Part shown: positions 35,099 to 45,348 of the stretch, one piece after another
Numbering within the stretch: position 1 is the stretch's first letter
Layout: every line of letters starts with the position of its first letter
From: Subtercola sp.
GTDB taxonomy: Bacteria > Actinomycetota > Actinomycetes > Actinomycetales > Microbacteriaceae
Direction: 5' to 3'
Assembly: GCA_025463765.1 (NCBI GenBank)
Contig: JAODBC010000053.1
Coordinates: forward strand, 1 to 63,369
Length of the DNA stretch: 63,369 bases
Notes under the pieces: generated by a model
What the model was told of the DNA's origin: nothing
Databases searched by the model: none
The model's input: the letters and a program-made list of their open reading frames with translations, nothing else
Made by a program: the position numbers and the translations under genes

Positions 35099-35584
35099 AT
35101 GCACACCATTGCCGTTGTCCCCGGTTCGTTCGACCCCGTGACGCTGGGGCACATTGACGTGATCGAGCGCGCCGCCTCGATCTTCGACGAGGTGCACGTC
35201 GTCGTCGTGCACAACCCCGACAAATCCGCGCTGCTGCCGATCGCCCAGCGGGTGTCTCTCATTCAGCGCGCCATCGCCGACGGCGACGTCGAGGGCGAGA
35301 TTCTCGTCACCTCGTGGAGCATGGGCCTCCTGGTCGACTACTGCGTCGAAGTCGGCGCAAAAGTTCTGGTTAAGGGCATCCGTTCGCAGGTCGACGTGGC
35401 GTACGAGACGCCGATGGCCATCGTGAATCGCAACCTCGCCGGCGTCGAGACGATTTTCTTGCTGCCCGACCCTGCACACGCCCACGTGTCGAGTTCACTC
35501 GTGCGCCAGGTCGCTGGTCTCGGCGGAGACGTCGCGCCCTACGTTCCTGTCGCCGTCGCGGAGTTTCTCACCAGCCCCAACTGA
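35099..35584 (+). CDS. coaD: Phosphopantetheine adenylyltransferase
   Basis: 161 residues. It adenylates 4'-phosphopantetheine, the fourth step of CoA synthesis. [19 protein letters not shown] (T/HxGH), [15 protein letters not shown], and [18 protein letters not shown] are family motifs. TAGCCT stands 6 nt before the ATG. Confidence 0.96.
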   Translation: MHTIAVVPGSFDPVTLGHIDVIERAASIFDEVHVVVVHNPDKSALLPIAQRVSLIQRAIADGDVEGEILVTSWSMGLLVDYCVEVGAKVLVKGIRSQVDVAYETPMAIVNRNLAGVETIFLLPDPAHAHVSSSLVRQVAGLGGDVAPYVPVAVAEFLTSPN

Positions 35585-35657
35585 CAGTCGGCTCGTGCAG
35601 ACCACCCGTGGCACCCGCGACGGGCATCCCGCCAACCCCGAGTGGCAGAATCGAAGC

Positions 35658-36659
35658 ATGTCTGAACTCACCGTCGGCTACGCGGCCGCGCTCGAGCAGT
35701 TTCACCCGAGCGAAGCCGTCGCGCTGAGCGTGCTCGCCGAAGAGCACGGCTTCAGCGGAGTCATGGCGGCCGACCACTACCAGCCGTGGGTGCCGACGCA
35801 GGGCCAGGCTTCTTTCGTCTGGAACGTGCTGACCGCCGTAGGGGAGCGAACGAAAGGCGACTTCGGTCCGGGCGTGACGGCTCCGACATTCCGCTGGCAC
35901 CCGGCCATGGTGGCGCAGGCGAGCGCGACCCTCGCCGCAATGTATCCGGGCCGGCACTGGCTCGGCATCGGTTCGGGCGAGGCGCTCAACGAACACATCG
36001 TCGGGCAGTACTGGCCCGAGACGCCCGAACGCATCAACCGGATGTTCGAGGCTCTCGACATCATCAACAAACTCTTCAGCGCGTCTCTCGCCGGCCGAGA
36101 CGTCAAACACCGCGGCGAGTTCTTCAAGCTCGAGTCGACCCGGCTCTGGACCATGCCCGACGAAGCCCCCGAGATCTTGGTCGCAACCGCCGGGCCGGTC
36201 ACGGCGAAGCGCGCGGGTCGGCAGGCCGACGGGCTCATCACCGTCGGCGCCCCGCTGGAGAAGATCGCGGGCCTGTTCGCCAAGTTCGACGAGGGCGCTC
36301 GCGATGCAGGTAAAGACCCATCGAGAATGCCGAAAGTGTTGCAACTGCATGTGTCGTGGGCTGAAACGCACCAGCAAGCCCTCACGAATGCGATGGTCGA
36401 GTGGCCGAATGGTGGCATGCGATTTCCGAAGGCCGACATCCGTTCGCCGTTCGAGTTCGAGCAGCTGGCCAAGTCGGTGCGCGCCGAAGACTTCGAGGGG
36501 CGGCTGCTCATCTCGTCAGATCCCGATGTGCACCGGGCGTACATCCAGCGTTTCGCCGACCTGGGCTTCGACCGCATCTACCTGCACAACGTCGGTCGTA
36601 ATCAGGCCGACTGGATCGATGTGTTCGGCCGCGACGTGCTCCCGAAGCTGCGCCGCTGA
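35658..36659 (+). CDS. LLM-class F420-dependent oxidoreductase, FGD/TIGR03557-like
   Basis: 333 residues, bacterial luciferase-like TIM barrel. [57 protein letters not shown] and [12 protein letters not shown] resemble the glucose-6-phosphate dehydrogenase (FGD)-like F420 enzymes. The substrate is not known. It starts the plus-strand operon that continues with cofE and cofC, so a role tied to F420 is strongly suggested. CAGAAT is 6 nt before the ATG. Confidence 0.87.
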   Translation: MSELTVGYAAALEQFHPSEAVALSVLAEEHGFSGVMAADHYQPWVPTQGQASFVWNVLTAVGERTKGDFGPGVTAPTFRWHPAMVAQASATLAAMYPGRHWLGIGSGEALNEHIVGQYWPETPERINRMFEALDIINKLFSASLAGRDVKHRGEFFKLESTRLWTMPDEAPEILVATAGPVTAKRAGRQADGLITVGAPLEKIAGLFAKFDEGARDAGKDPSRMPKVLQLHVSWAETHQQALTNAMVEWPNGGMRFPKADIRSPFEFEQLAKSVRAEDFEGRLLISSDPDVHRAYIQRFADLGFDRIYLHNVGRNQADWIDVFGRDVLPKLRR

Positions 36660-36660
36660 C

Positions 36661-37566
36661 GTGAACGGGGCATCGTTGGAGGTATATGCCGTTGGCGGCA
36701 TGCCCGAAATCGTGGCGGGCGTTTCGCTCGCCGGGGTCATCGGCGACGCCGTCGAAGCGAGCGGTCTGACGCTGGTCGACGGCGACATTCTGGTGGTCAC
36801 CAGCAAGATCGTCTCGAAGGCCGAGGGCCGTTCGGTGCGAGCGGATGACCGTGAGGCCGCCATCACGGCTGAAACCGTTCGCGTGGTCGCGACTCGGGTG
36901 CATCCCGGCGGCGTGACGCGAATCGTCGAGAACCGGCAAGGAATAGTGCAGGCCGCCGCCGGAGTCGACGCGAGCAATACTCCCGCCGGCACCGTGCTGC
37001 TGCTGCCGCTCGACCCCGATGCGTCGGCGCGCACGCTCGCCGTCGAACTGCGCGAGCGGTTCGGGGTGCTGCTGGGCATCCTGATCTCCGACACGCTCGG
37101 TCGCGCGTGGCGCGAAGGCCAGACCGACGCCGCGATCGGCTCGGCCGGAGTGATCGTCGTCGACGATCTGCGCGGCGGGGTCGACACATTCGGCACAAAA
37201 CTCGAGGTCACGCAGATCTCGGTCGCCGATGAACTCGCGGCCGCCGCCGACCTGGTGAAGGGCAAGGCGACGGGTGTACCGGTGGCGCTCGTGCGCGGCG
37301 CGGGCCGCTTCGTGGTCGCGTCGCTCGACACTCCCGCCCGGGCGCTGAACCGCACGGGGCCGGCAGACATGTTCCGGCTCGGAACCGACGAGGCCCTCGC
37401 CCAGGGTCGCGACGCCGGGTACACCGAGGGCTGGGAGGCGGGCCGTGCCGAGGGTGTTGCGGCCGGTATGGCTGCGGGGCGGGCAGAGGGCTTCGCTGCC
37501 GGCTACGAAGCAGGGCTGTCGGCGGCAGCCGCCGCCGTCGCTGCCGCCGCAGCAGGGACCGAATGA
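36661..37566 (+). CDS. cofE: Coenzyme F420-0:L-glutamate ligase with repetitive C-terminal tail
   Basis: 301 residues from GTG 36661, directly after the LLM stop. It adds glutamates to F420-0 with [43 protein letters not shown] and [19 protein letters not shown] are CofE motifs. Mycobacterial FbiB fuses this domain to a nitroreductase-like one; here that domain is absent. Instead a ~60-residue tail contains Gly/Ala/Glu repeats ([33 protein letters not shown]). Translation couples to cofC through a 4-bp overlap. Confidence 0.92.
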   Translation: MNGASLEVYAVGGMPEIVAGVSLAGVIGDAVEASGLTLVDGDILVVTSKIVSKAEGRSVRADDREAAITAETVRVVATRVHPGGVTRIVENRQGIVQAAAGVDASNTPAGTVLLLPLDPDASARTLAVELRERFGVLLGILISDTLGRAWREGQTDAAIGSAGVIVVDDLRGGVDTFGTKLEVTQISVADELAAAADLVKGKATGVPVALVRGAGRFVVASLDTPARALNRTGPADMFRLGTDEALAQGRDAGYTEGWEAGRAEGVAAGMAAGRAEGFAAGYEAGLSAAAAAVAAAAAGTE

Positions 37567-38195
37567 CCGAGTGGGTCGTGGTCGTGCCCGTGAAAGGATC
37601 CACCGCCTCCAAAACACGCCTCGCGGACTTTCCGCTCGCGCCCGAAGAACGCCGTCGGCTGGCCCTCGCGTTCGCCCTCGACTCGATCGCTGCGATTCTG
37701 GCGGTTCCGGATGTTCGTGGGGTACTCGTGGTGACCAGCGACCCGGTGGCGGCCGACGCCGTCACGCGCCTCGGGGCTACGACGATTCCTGACCCCGGCG
37801 ACGGCTTGAACGCGGCGATCCGCGCCGGCTTGGATCAGGCCTCCCGCACACACCCCGCAGCCGCCCGCGCGGTGATCACTGCCGACCTGCCCACGCTCGC
37901 CACCGACGACGTCGCGTATGCGCTCGCCCTGGCCGCCGAGCATCCGCTTTCGTTCGTGGCGGATGCGTCGGGGCTGGGAACGACGACCATCGCGGCAAAA
38001 CCCGGCCTCGACATCGTGCCCGAGTTCGGCGAGCACTCGGCAGCCCGGCACGCCGCGGCGGGGCTCGTGTCGCTCGCGGTGCCGACGGAGTCGACCCTCC
38101 GCCGCGACGTCGACACCCCCTCCGACCTCGAGGCCGCCCTGCGCAGCGGCGTCGGGCCGCACACGGCGCGGGCGCTGGCCCACCCCGGGGGGTGA
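37563..38195 (+). CDS. cofC: Phosphoenolpyruvate/2-phospholactate guanylyltransferase (F420 synthesis)
   Basis: 210 residues, nucleotidyltransferase fold. It activates phosphoenolpyruvate (FbiD) or 2-phospho-L-lactate with [45 protein letters not shown] and [14 protein letters not shown] are CofC motifs. Last gene of the LLM-cofE-cofC operon, overlapping cofE by 4 bp. In actinobacteria the substrate is more likely phosphoenolpyruvate, giving dehydro-F420 that needs later reduction. Confidence 0.9.
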   Translation: MTEWVVVVPVKGSTASKTRLADFPLAPEERRRLALAFALDSIAAILAVPDVRGVLVVTSDPVAADAVTRLGATTIPDPGDGLNAAIRAGLDQASRTHPAAARAVITADLPTLATDDVAYALALAAEHPLSFVADASGLGTTTIAAKPGLDIVPEFGEHSAARHAAAGLVSLAVPTESTLRRDVDTPSDLEAALRSGVGPHTARALAHPGG

Positions 38196-38231
38196 CGCTG
38201 CCCATCCCGCGCGCCGGGGCCGGCCGTCCGC

Positions 38232-38255
38232 TTCTCCGCGTAAAACGGCGGAGAA
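38232..38255. terminator. Hairpin between the two converging F420 operons
   Basis: TTCTCCGC and GCGGAGAA pair perfectly (8 bp) around an AT-rich 8-nt loop in the 130-bp space between cofC and the minus-strand unknown gene. No T-run follows. It could act as a weak terminator for either side. Confidence 0.45.
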
Positions 38256-38325
38256 TCCCAGGGGGTACCGACGCATCGCCGCCACCCCCTCGAAATCTCC
38301 TCTGTTTTGACGGTGGCGGGCGCCT

Positions 38326-39156
<831 letters not shown>

Positions 39157-39184
39157 GTGACGACTTCTCAGGCCGATACTCGGC

Positions 39185-40192
39185 TCAGACCGAGAGCCCG
39201 GCGGCCTCGGCCAGCGCGGCGGCGGCCAGTGCTGCCGAGGTTTCGACCGAATTCATCCAGAGGGGTACGGCGGCCACACGCAGCCCGGCCCGCCCGAGCG
39301 AGGAGGTGAGGGCAGCGTCGCTCTCATCGATCAGCCAGCCGTCGAGCAACCCGCCTGCGTCGCGTGCTCCGTAGTGCAGTGCCACGGCGTCGGCGGCGGT
39401 CTCGACACCGATCGCACTGAGGCAGGCGTGCGCCATGCCCCGCACCGCCGAGCCCGAGATGATGGGCGAGACGCCGACCACTGGGGCGGCGGTGGCGCGC
39501 AGGGCGTCGCGGATGCCCGGCACGGCCACGATCGTATCGATCGACACCACCGGGTTCGACGGCGCGAACAGCACGACGTCGGCGCCCATGATGGCCTCGA
39601 CCACGCCGGGTGCCGCGACAGACGACGAAAGCCCGTGCTGCTCGAACCGGAGTGCAGGCAGACCGGCGCGGTAGTGCACCCACCATTCTTCGAAGTGCAT
39701 CGAGCGCTCGCCGGTGGGGGAGTCGAGATCGGCGACAACGACATGCGTCTCGACGTCGTGGTCGCTCATCGGCAGCAGTCGCACGCCGAGGTTCCAGCGC
39801 GCGGTGAGGCGGCTGGTGACCTCGCTGAGCGTCAGCCCTTCGCGCAACAGATGCGACCGGGTGATGTGCGTGCCGAGGTCGAGGTCGCCGAGGGTGAACC
39901 ACGGCCATCCGACGCCGTACTCGGTGAGCTCGGCGCTGACCCGTTCGCTCTCGCCGACTCGGCCCCAGCCGCGCACCTCGTCGTTCGCGCCGCCGAGCGT
40001 GTACATGATGGAGTCGAGATCGGGGCACACTCGAAGCCCGGTCAGCCACACGTCGTCGCCCGTGTTCACGACCACCGTCACCTCGGCCGTCGTACCGCCG
40101 TCGCCGTCGGGCGCGACCTGCCGCAGGTGGTCACGCAGCCCCCGCAGAAACTTCGCGCCCCCAACACCGCCGGCCAACACTGTTATCTTCAC
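39185..40192 (-). CDS. cofD: 2-phospho-L-lactate transferase (F420 synthesis)
   Basis: 335 residues (FbiA in mycobacteria). It joins the guanylylated three-carbon acid to the deazaflavin Fo, giving F420-0. ITVLAGGVGGAKFLRGL, VNTGDDVWLTGLRVCPDLDSIMYTL, and APSNPVVSIDTIVAVPG are CofD motifs. GTGAAG precedes the ATG. It is the second gene of an LLM-cofD-unknown operon. The Fo synthase gene (fbiC or cofG/H) is not in this window. Confidence 0.93.
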   Translation of the reverse strand: MKITVLAGGVGGAKFLRGLRDHLRQVAPDGDGGTTAEVTVVVNTGDDVWLTGLRVCPDLDSIMYTLGGANDEVRGWGRVGESERVSAELTEYGVGWPWFTLGDLDLGTHITRSHLLREGLTLSEVTSRLTARWNLGVRLLPMSDHDVETHVVVADLDSPTGERSMHFEEWWVHYRAGLPALRFEQHGLSSSVAAPGVVEAIMGADVVLFAPSNPVVSIDTIVAVPGIRDALRATAAPVVGVSPIISGSAVRGMAHACLSAIGVETAADAVALHYGARDAGGLLDGWLIDESDAALTSSLGRAGLRVAAVPLWMNSVETSAALAAAALAEAAGLSV

Positions 40193-40284
40193 TGTGCAAT
40201 TTTAGGTGAGCCGCCGCTCCTGAGGCGCACCGTGCGACTGGTGGCCCGTTCCTGCCTCTGGCCGTTCTCGTTTCGGGTGCACGA

Positions 40285-41289
40285 TCACAACCGCGAAGCC
40301 ACCTCGATCAGCACCTCCTCGTTGCCGGCGTAGATGCCGGAGGCGCGCGGCCAGTGGCTGATCACGTCGGTGAATCCGAGAGTGGATGCACGACCCACGA
40401 GATCGTCGAACGCCCCCGCGCTCTCGAGCGAATACTGGCCGCCAGAGTCGAGCGACAGATACCGGTCGATCGAGTGCGGGTCTCGCCCGGCGGCGGCTGC
40501 GGCATCGTCGAGCCGCCCGCTGAGCTCGGTGACGGCGCGCCACCAGTCTTCGCCGGTAGCGCCGTCGGCTCCGGTGGTCACCCAGCCGTCGGCGAGGCGA
40601 CTCACGAGCGCAAGACCCTTCGGCCCGTTGGCGGCGAGCACAAACGGCACCCGCGGGGCTTGCGCCGGGCGGCCCACCATGCGCGCTTCGTGCGCGGTGT
40701 ACCACTCGCCGCTGCGGGTGATGCCGCGGGGCGCAGCAGCCTCGGTGGCGCCCGCGATGGCCGGCGGCCCGGCCTCGTCACCCGCTGTGCTGCTCCCCGA
40801 CGGCTGGCCACCCGCCGGCTCGCTCCCAGCCGGCTCGTCACCCGCCGTGCTGCCACCCGCAGCCACAGGCTCGAAGCGCAGCAGCTCGCCGAGCAGCTCC
40901 ACGAACTCGGTGAACCGCTCGTGCCGTTGTCGCGGTGAGAGCGTCGCCTGCCCCAGCACGAACGCGTCGAACCCCGTGCCTCCCGACCCGACCCCCAGCG
41001 TGACCCTGCCGCCCGACACGTCGTCGAGGGTGGCGATCTCTTTCGCGAACGGTACGGGGTGCCGAAAGTTCGGCGACGACACGAAGGTTCCCAGACGAAT
41101 GCGCGACGTCACGACGGCCGCGGCCGTGAGCGTCGGCAGCGTCGCGCCCCACGGCTCGTCGGCGAGTGATCGCCAGGAGAGATGGTCGTACGTCCAGGCG
41201 TGGTCGAAGCCGAGCTCTTCTGCGAGCATCCACTTTCGACGCCCGATCGACCACGGGTCTTGGGGCAGAATCACGATTCCGAAGCGCAT
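40285..41289 (-). CDS. LLM-class flavin/F420-dependent oxidoreductase with low-complexity insert
   Basis: 334 residues, luciferase-like TIM barrel. FGIVILPQDPWSIGRRKWMLAEELGFDHAWTYDHLSW at the start (given in parts), TLDDVSGGRVTLGVGSGG and VLAANGPKGLALVSRLADGWV fit the LLM family; F420 rather than FMN is likely from context. A ~45-residue insert of Gly/Ser/Pro/Glu repeats (AGDEPAGSEPAGGQPSG) interrupts the barrel at about residues 145-190. TAGACT is 6 nt before the ATG. First gene of the minus-strand F420 operon. Confidence 0.85.
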   Translation of the reverse strand: MRFGIVILPQDPWSIGRRKWMLAEELGFDHAWTYDHLSWRSLADEPWGATLPTLTAAAVVTSRIRLGTFVSSPNFRHPVPFAKEIATLDDVSGGRVTLGVGSGGTGFDAFVLGQATLSPRQRHERFTEFVELLGELLRFEPVAAGGSTAGDEPAGSEPAGGQPSGSSTAGDEAGPPAIAGATEAAAPRGITRSGEWYTAHEARMVGRPAQAPRVPFVLAANGPKGLALVSRLADGWVTTGADGATGEDWWRAVTELSGRLDDAAAAAGRDPHSIDRYLSLDSGGQYSLESAGAFDDLVGRASTLGFTDVISHWPRASGIYAGNEEVLIEVASRL

Positions 41290-41338
41290 GCGGCCAGTCT
41301 AGAAGCGCCGACCGACACCGACCCCTGTGCTGTCGCCC

Positions 41339-42769
41339 TCAGGCCCGAGCCGCCGCTGCGAGCAGCGTCGCCACCTCGTCGAAGTCGCCGCGCACCAACC
41401 CAGCCGTGACCCGGATGGCCTGCGGATGCTCGGGCACGACCTGCTTCAGGCCCCTTTCCGGCTCACCCTCCGGCCCGTCGTCGGCCCGCGCTGGCCCGAG
41501 CCGGGCCTGAAACGGTGTTCCGGCCGCGACCCGAATACCGCTGGCCGCCAGCGACACGATCGCCGCGCGCTCGTCGGCCACGGGCATCCACAGGTTGATG
41601 CCGTCAGGCACCCAGTCCTCGGCACGCGCCGCAGCGCTGCCGAACGGTGAGGCATATCCCTGGCGCGCGAGCGCCGCCACCAGCTGAGCCTGGCGCGAAT
41701 GGTAGGTCTCGCGCGCCTCGCTCACCCGGGCGACGGATGCCGGTGCGGTGAGCAGCTCGTACAGAATTACCTGAAGCATGCGAGACGTCCACCCAGGCCC
41801 GAGCATGCGGCGCGCCACGATCTGGTCGATGAGCTCGGTCGGGCCGGCCAGCGCCCCGATGCGCAGGTCGGGGCCGTGCGACTTGGCGTAGCTGCGAATG
41901 TGCAGCGTGCGATGCGGCAGCCATGAGCCGAGGCTGACGGCTCCCACGGTGCTGATCTCGCCGGAGTGGTCGTCTTCGATGATCACCGGGTCGGTGAGGT
42001 GCGAGTGAGCCCGCAGCACCCGCACCAGCTCGTACGCACGCTCGCGGGTCATCGACGCACCGGTGGGGTTCTGCGCGCGGGTCTGCAGCATGATCGCCGC
42101 GGGGTTCGAGCGCAGGGCGGCGGCCAGAGCATCCGGAACCAGACCGTGCTCGTCGATGGCCACCGGCACCCGCTCGGCCCCGTTCTGGTCGAGCAGGTCG
42201 AGAAACGGCGGGAACGACGGGTCTTCGACGATGACCCGGTCGCCGTACCTCAGCACGACGTCGAGCGCTCGCGAGACTGCGTCGAGGGCGCCGTCGGTAA
42301 TGGTGAGCGCTTCGGGCGGGTAGGGCCAGGTCGCCCGCAGATGCCGGTCGAGCTCGGGAAGTACTCGGCCCGCGAGATAGCTCGACGTGTCGGCTCGAGT
42401 GGGCACCCGGGCCAGCGCGGGCCCGAGGTCGGGCAGCAGCTCCGCGTCGGGCGTGCCTGAAGACAGGTCGAGGCGGGCCTCGACATGAGAGCCGGCGAGT
42501 TCGGCGAAGTGGGCGGGCATCCAGGTGGTCGACGCCTGCAGCACGAAGCTGCCGGCGCGCCCGCGAGACGTGATCAAACCCACGCCGGCGAGCGCCTGCC
42601 ACGCGTTCGAAACCGTGGCCGGGCTGACGCCGAGCGCGGACGCCAGCTCGCGCACCGTAGGCAGTCGATCGCCCGACGCGATCTGCCCCGTACGGATGAG
42701 ACGAGAGACGGCAGCAGCGATCGCCTCGGGCGTCTTTTTCTCCACAGCCGTCGCTATGAGGTCGATCAT
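41339..42769 (-). CDS. MocR/GabR-type regulator: GntR helix-turn-helix fused to PLP aminotransferase domain
   Basis: 476 residues from ATG 42769 (AGAGG 5 nt upstream). Residues 1-75 are a GntR winged helix (ASGDRLPTVRELASALGVSPATVSNAWQAL). The rest is a type I aminotransferase fold with TITDGALDAVSRALDVVL, QNPTGASMTRERA, EDDHSGEIS and PLP lysine in RSYAKSHGPDLRIG. Such regulators sense PLP-bound amines such as GABA. It is divergent from the dihydropyrimidinase operon, whose end product beta-alanine is a close GABA analogue, so beta-alanine or an upstream intermediate is a good candidate ligand. A GTG at 42775 would add two residues. Confidence 0.9.
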   Translation of the reverse strand: MIDLIATAVEKKTPEAIAAAVSRLIRTGQIASGDRLPTVRELASALGVSPATVSNAWQALAGVGLITSRGRAGSFVLQASTTWMPAHFAELAGSHVEARLDLSSGTPDAELLPDLGPALARVPTRADTSSYLAGRVLPELDRHLRATWPYPPEALTITDGALDAVSRALDVVLRYGDRVIVEDPSFPPFLDLLDQNGAERVPVAIDEHGLVPDALAAALRSNPAAIMLQTRAQNPTGASMTRERAYELVRVLRAHSHLTDPVIIEDDHSGEISTVGAVSLGSWLPHRTLHIRSYAKSHGPDLRIGALAGPTELIDQIVARRMLGPGWTSRMLQVILYELLTAPASVARVSEARETYHSRQAQLVAALARQGYASPFGSAAARAEDWVPDGINLWMPVADERAAIVSLAASGIRVAAGTPFQARLGPARADDGPEGEPERGLKQVVPEHPQAIRVTAGLVRGDFDEVATLLAAAARA

Positions 42770-42778
42770 GCACACCTC

Positions 42779-42807
42779 TTGACTTATTTACGCTCGCGTC
42801 ACAGGCT
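42779..42807 (+). promoter_or_regulatory. Candidate promoter of the pyrimidine/hydantoin operon
   Basis: TTGACT (42779-42784) and CAGGCT (42802-42807) are 17 bp apart. Transcription would start near 42815, leaving a ~55-nt AT-rich leader with GAAAGGA before the ATG at 42870. The weak -10 fits a promoter that needs activation by the divergent MocR protein, whose start codon is only ten bases from the -35. Confidence 0.5.
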
Positions 42808-42869
42808 GAAACACAAGAGAAATGTTCACAACGAATAATAACAAAACCGGCTTGAAAGGAATACTCACG

Positions 42870-43718
42870 ATGACGGTCATTCGAGCAGCGATCACGCAGA
42901 CCACCTGGACGGGCGACAAAGAGTCCATGCTCGACAAGCACGAGCAGTTCGCGCGAGACGCGGCCGCCGACGGGGCCCAGGTCGTCTGCTTTCAAGAGTT
43001 GTTCTACGGCCCGTACTTCGGCATCACCGAAGACAAGAAGTACTACCGCTACGCCGAGCCGGCCGACGGGCCCATCGTGCAGCGTTTCGCAGCGCTTGCA
43101 AAAGAGCTGAACCTCGTGATGATCTTGCCGATCTACGAAGAAGACATTACGGGCGTCTACTACAACACGGCCGTCATCGTCGAAGCCGACGGTACTGTTC
43201 TCGGCAAGTACCGTAAGCACCACATTCCGAACCTCGACCGCTTCTGGGAGAAGTTCTACTTTCGCCCCGGCAACGGGGGCTACCCGGTGTTCAACACCTC
43301 GGTCGGCAAGATCGGGCTGTACATCTGTTACGACCGCCACTTTCCAGAGGGCTGGCGGGAGCTGGGCCTGAACGGGGCGCACATGGTCTTCAATCCGAAC
43401 GCCACCAAGCCCGGTCTGTCGAACCGGCTGTGGGAGGTCGAGGGCCCGTGCGCGGCCGTGGCCAACGGCTACTTCGTGCTGCAGCCCAACCGCGTCGGTC
43501 GCGAAGACAACGAGTACGGCGAGCTCGCGGTCGACTTCTACGGAACCAGCCAGGTCATCGACCCGCGCGGCAATTTCGTGGGCGAGCGTGGTTCGGGTAC
43601 CGACGAAGAAATCGTGATCCGCGATCTCGACCTCGACATGGTTCAGCAGATGCGCGACGACTGGCAGTTCTACCGCGACCGCCGGCCGGAGTCGTACACG
43701 GCCATCCCGCAGCCCTAG
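42870..43718 (+). CDS. Nitrilase-superfamily N-carbamoyl amidohydrolase (beta-ureidopropionase type)
   Basis: 282 residues. Catalytic triad: Glu in VCFQELFYGP, Lys in LGKYRKHHIP, Cys in IGLYICYDRHFPEGW. These, with YEEDITGVYYNTAV and NPNATKPGLSNRLWEVE, place it with beta-ureidopropionase and N-carbamoyl-amino acid hydrolases. It should split N-carbamoyl-beta-alanine (or an N-carbamoyl amino acid) to the free amine, CO2 and ammonia. First gene of the operon; dihydropyrimidinase, which makes its substrate, follows. Confidence 0.92.
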   Translation: MTVIRAAITQTTWTGDKESMLDKHEQFARDAAADGAQVVCFQELFYGPYFGITEDKKYYRYAEPADGPIVQRFAALAKELNLVMILPIYEEDITGVYYNTAVIVEADGTVLGKYRKHHIPNLDRFWEKFYFRPGNGGYPVFNTSVGKIGLYICYDRHFPEGWRELGLNGAHMVFNPNATKPGLSNRLWEVEGPCAAVANGYFVLQPNRVGREDNEYGELAVDFYGTSQVIDPRGNFVGERGSGTDEEIVIRDLDLDMVQQMRDDWQFYRDRRPESYTAIPQP

Positions 43719-43738
43719 GCTCTCGACAAGGCCCTGTT

Positions 43739-43829
43739 CGAATCTGCGCCGACCGAATCTGCGCCAGTCGGATCAGCGCCAATCGAAATCTGCGCCAATC
43801 GAATCGGCGCCACTCAGAATCTGCGCGAA
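43739..43829. repeat. 15-bp tandem repeat, about six copies, before the dihydropyrimidinase gene
   Basis: Imperfect copies of CGAATCTGCGCCAAT fill the 120-bp gap between the nitrilase and dihydropyrimidinase genes. The last copy blends into the ribosome site (GCGCGAAGGAG), so the repeat is transcribed inside the operon. Confidence 0.8.
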
Positions 43830-43838
43830 GGAGCACTC

Positions 43839-45278
43839 ATGAAGACCCTCATCACCAACGGAACGGTCGTGAATGCGAGCGGCACGGCCGAAGCGGATGT
43901 TCTCATCGACGGTGAGACGATCGCCGCCGTTCTGGCACCCGGCTCGAACCTGCTCGGCTTCGACGTGGCGCAAAACGTCGACCAGGTCATCGATGCCCGC
44001 GGAAAGTACGTCATCCCCGGCGGAATCGACGCCCACACGCACATGGAGATGCCGTTCGGCGGCACTTTCGCGAGCGACACCTTCGAAACGGGTACCCGCG
44101 CGGCGGCCTGGGGCGGAACGACGAGCATCGTCGACTTCGTGGTGCAGTACGCGGGCGAGAACGTTCTCGACCAGTACACCCTCTGGCACGAGAAGGCCGC
44201 GGGCAACTGTGCCGTCGACTACGGGTTCCACCAGATCTTGAGCGACGTACAAGACAGCTCGCTCAGCGCGATGGATGAACTGCTGAAAGAAGGCGTCTCG
44301 AGCTTCAAGCTCTTCATGGCCTACAAGGGCGTGTTCTTGAGCGACGACGGTCAGATCGTGAAGGCCATGCAGCGGGCCAGCGAGAACGGCAGCCTCATGA
44401 TGATGCACGCCGAAAACGGCAGCGTCATCGACGTTCTCGTGCAGCAGGCCATTGCCCGCGGCGACACCACCCCGTACTTCCACGGCACCACCCGCCCGTG
44501 GCAGACCGAAGAAGAGGCTACGCACCGAGCCATCATGCTCGCGAACCTCACCGGGGCGCCGCTGTACATCGTGCACGTCAGCGCCAAGCAGGCGGTCGAG
44601 CAGATCGCGCTCGCGCGCGACAAGGGCCAGAACGTGTTCGCCGAGACCTGCCCGCAGTACCTCTATCTTTCGCTCGAAGAACAGCTCGGGGCATCCAGTG
44701 CCGAGTGGGGCGACTTCGAAGGCGCCAAGTGGGTCTGCTCCACGCCACTGCGCTCGCGGGCCGAGGGTCACCAGCACCACATGTGGCAGGGCCTGCGCAC
44801 GAACGACCTGCAGGTCATCTCCACCGACCACTGCCCGTTCTGCATGAAGGGCCAGAAAGACATGGGTATCGGCGATTTCTCGAAGATTCCCAACGGAATC
44901 GGCTCGGTCGAACACCGCATGGACCTCATCTATCAGGGTGTCGTCATGGGCGAGATCAGCCTGCCGCGCTGGGTCGAACTCACCTCGACCACCCCCGCCC
45001 GCATGTTCGGCATGTACGTCAAGAAGGGCGTCATTCAGCCTGGGGCCGACGGCGACGTGGTCATCTACGACCCGAACGGTCACACCTCCATCGGCATGGG
45101 TGAGGGCAAGAAGAACCACATGAACATGGACTACGCGGCGTGGGAGGGTTTCGAAATCGACGGTCACGTCGATACGGTCATCTCGCGGGGCAAGGTCATC
45201 GTCGACGACAACCAGTACCTCGGCACCAAGGGCGACGGCCGCTACTTCAAGCGCGGCCTGAGTCAATACCTCATCTGA
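43839..45278 (+). CDS. Dihydropyrimidinase / D-hydantoinase
   Basis: 479 residues, amidohydrolase fold. Metal ligands in GIDAHTHMEMPFGG, the carbamylated Lys in SSFKLFMAYKGVFLSDD, His in MMMHAENG and IVHVSA, and Asp in STDHCPFC. It opens the ring of dihydrouracil, dihydrothymine or 5-substituted hydantoins. AAGGAG precedes the ATG. Position between the carbamoyl amidase and an LLM oxidoreductase fits reductive pyrimidine catabolism; hydantoin use is the alternative. Confidence 0.93.
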   Translation: MKTLITNGTVVNASGTAEADVLIDGETIAAVLAPGSNLLGFDVAQNVDQVIDARGKYVIPGGIDAHTHMEMPFGGTFASDTFETGTRAAAWGGTTSIVDFVVQYAGENVLDQYTLWHEKAAGNCAVDYGFHQILSDVQDSSLSAMDELLKEGVSSFKLFMAYKGVFLSDDGQIVKAMQRASENGSLMMMHAENGSVIDVLVQQAIARGDTTPYFHGTTRPWQTEEEATHRAIMLANLTGAPLYIVHVSAKQAVEQIALARDKGQNVFAETCPQYLYLSLEEQLGASSAEWGDFEGAKWVCSTPLRSRAEGHQHHMWQGLRTNDLQVISTDHCPFCMKGQKDMGIGDFSKIPNGIGSVEHRMDLIYQGVVMGEISLPRWVELTSTTPARMFGMYVKKGVIQPGADGDVVIYDPNGHTSIGMGEGKKNHMNMDYAAWEGFEIDGHVDTVISRGKVIVDDNQYLGTKGDGRYFKRGLSQYLI

Positions 45279-45348
45279 ACCTCTGGTCGCGCCGGTCCCC
45301 GCCCGGCGCGAGATTCGAAACCGACTTCCTCGAAAGAAAGCGCCACCC

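Noticed and set aside
41604..43382. 592-residue minus-strand frame across the MocR gene and nitrilase gene
   Set aside because: It overlaps two well-supported genes in other frames and reads as Arg/Pro/Gly shadow sequence.
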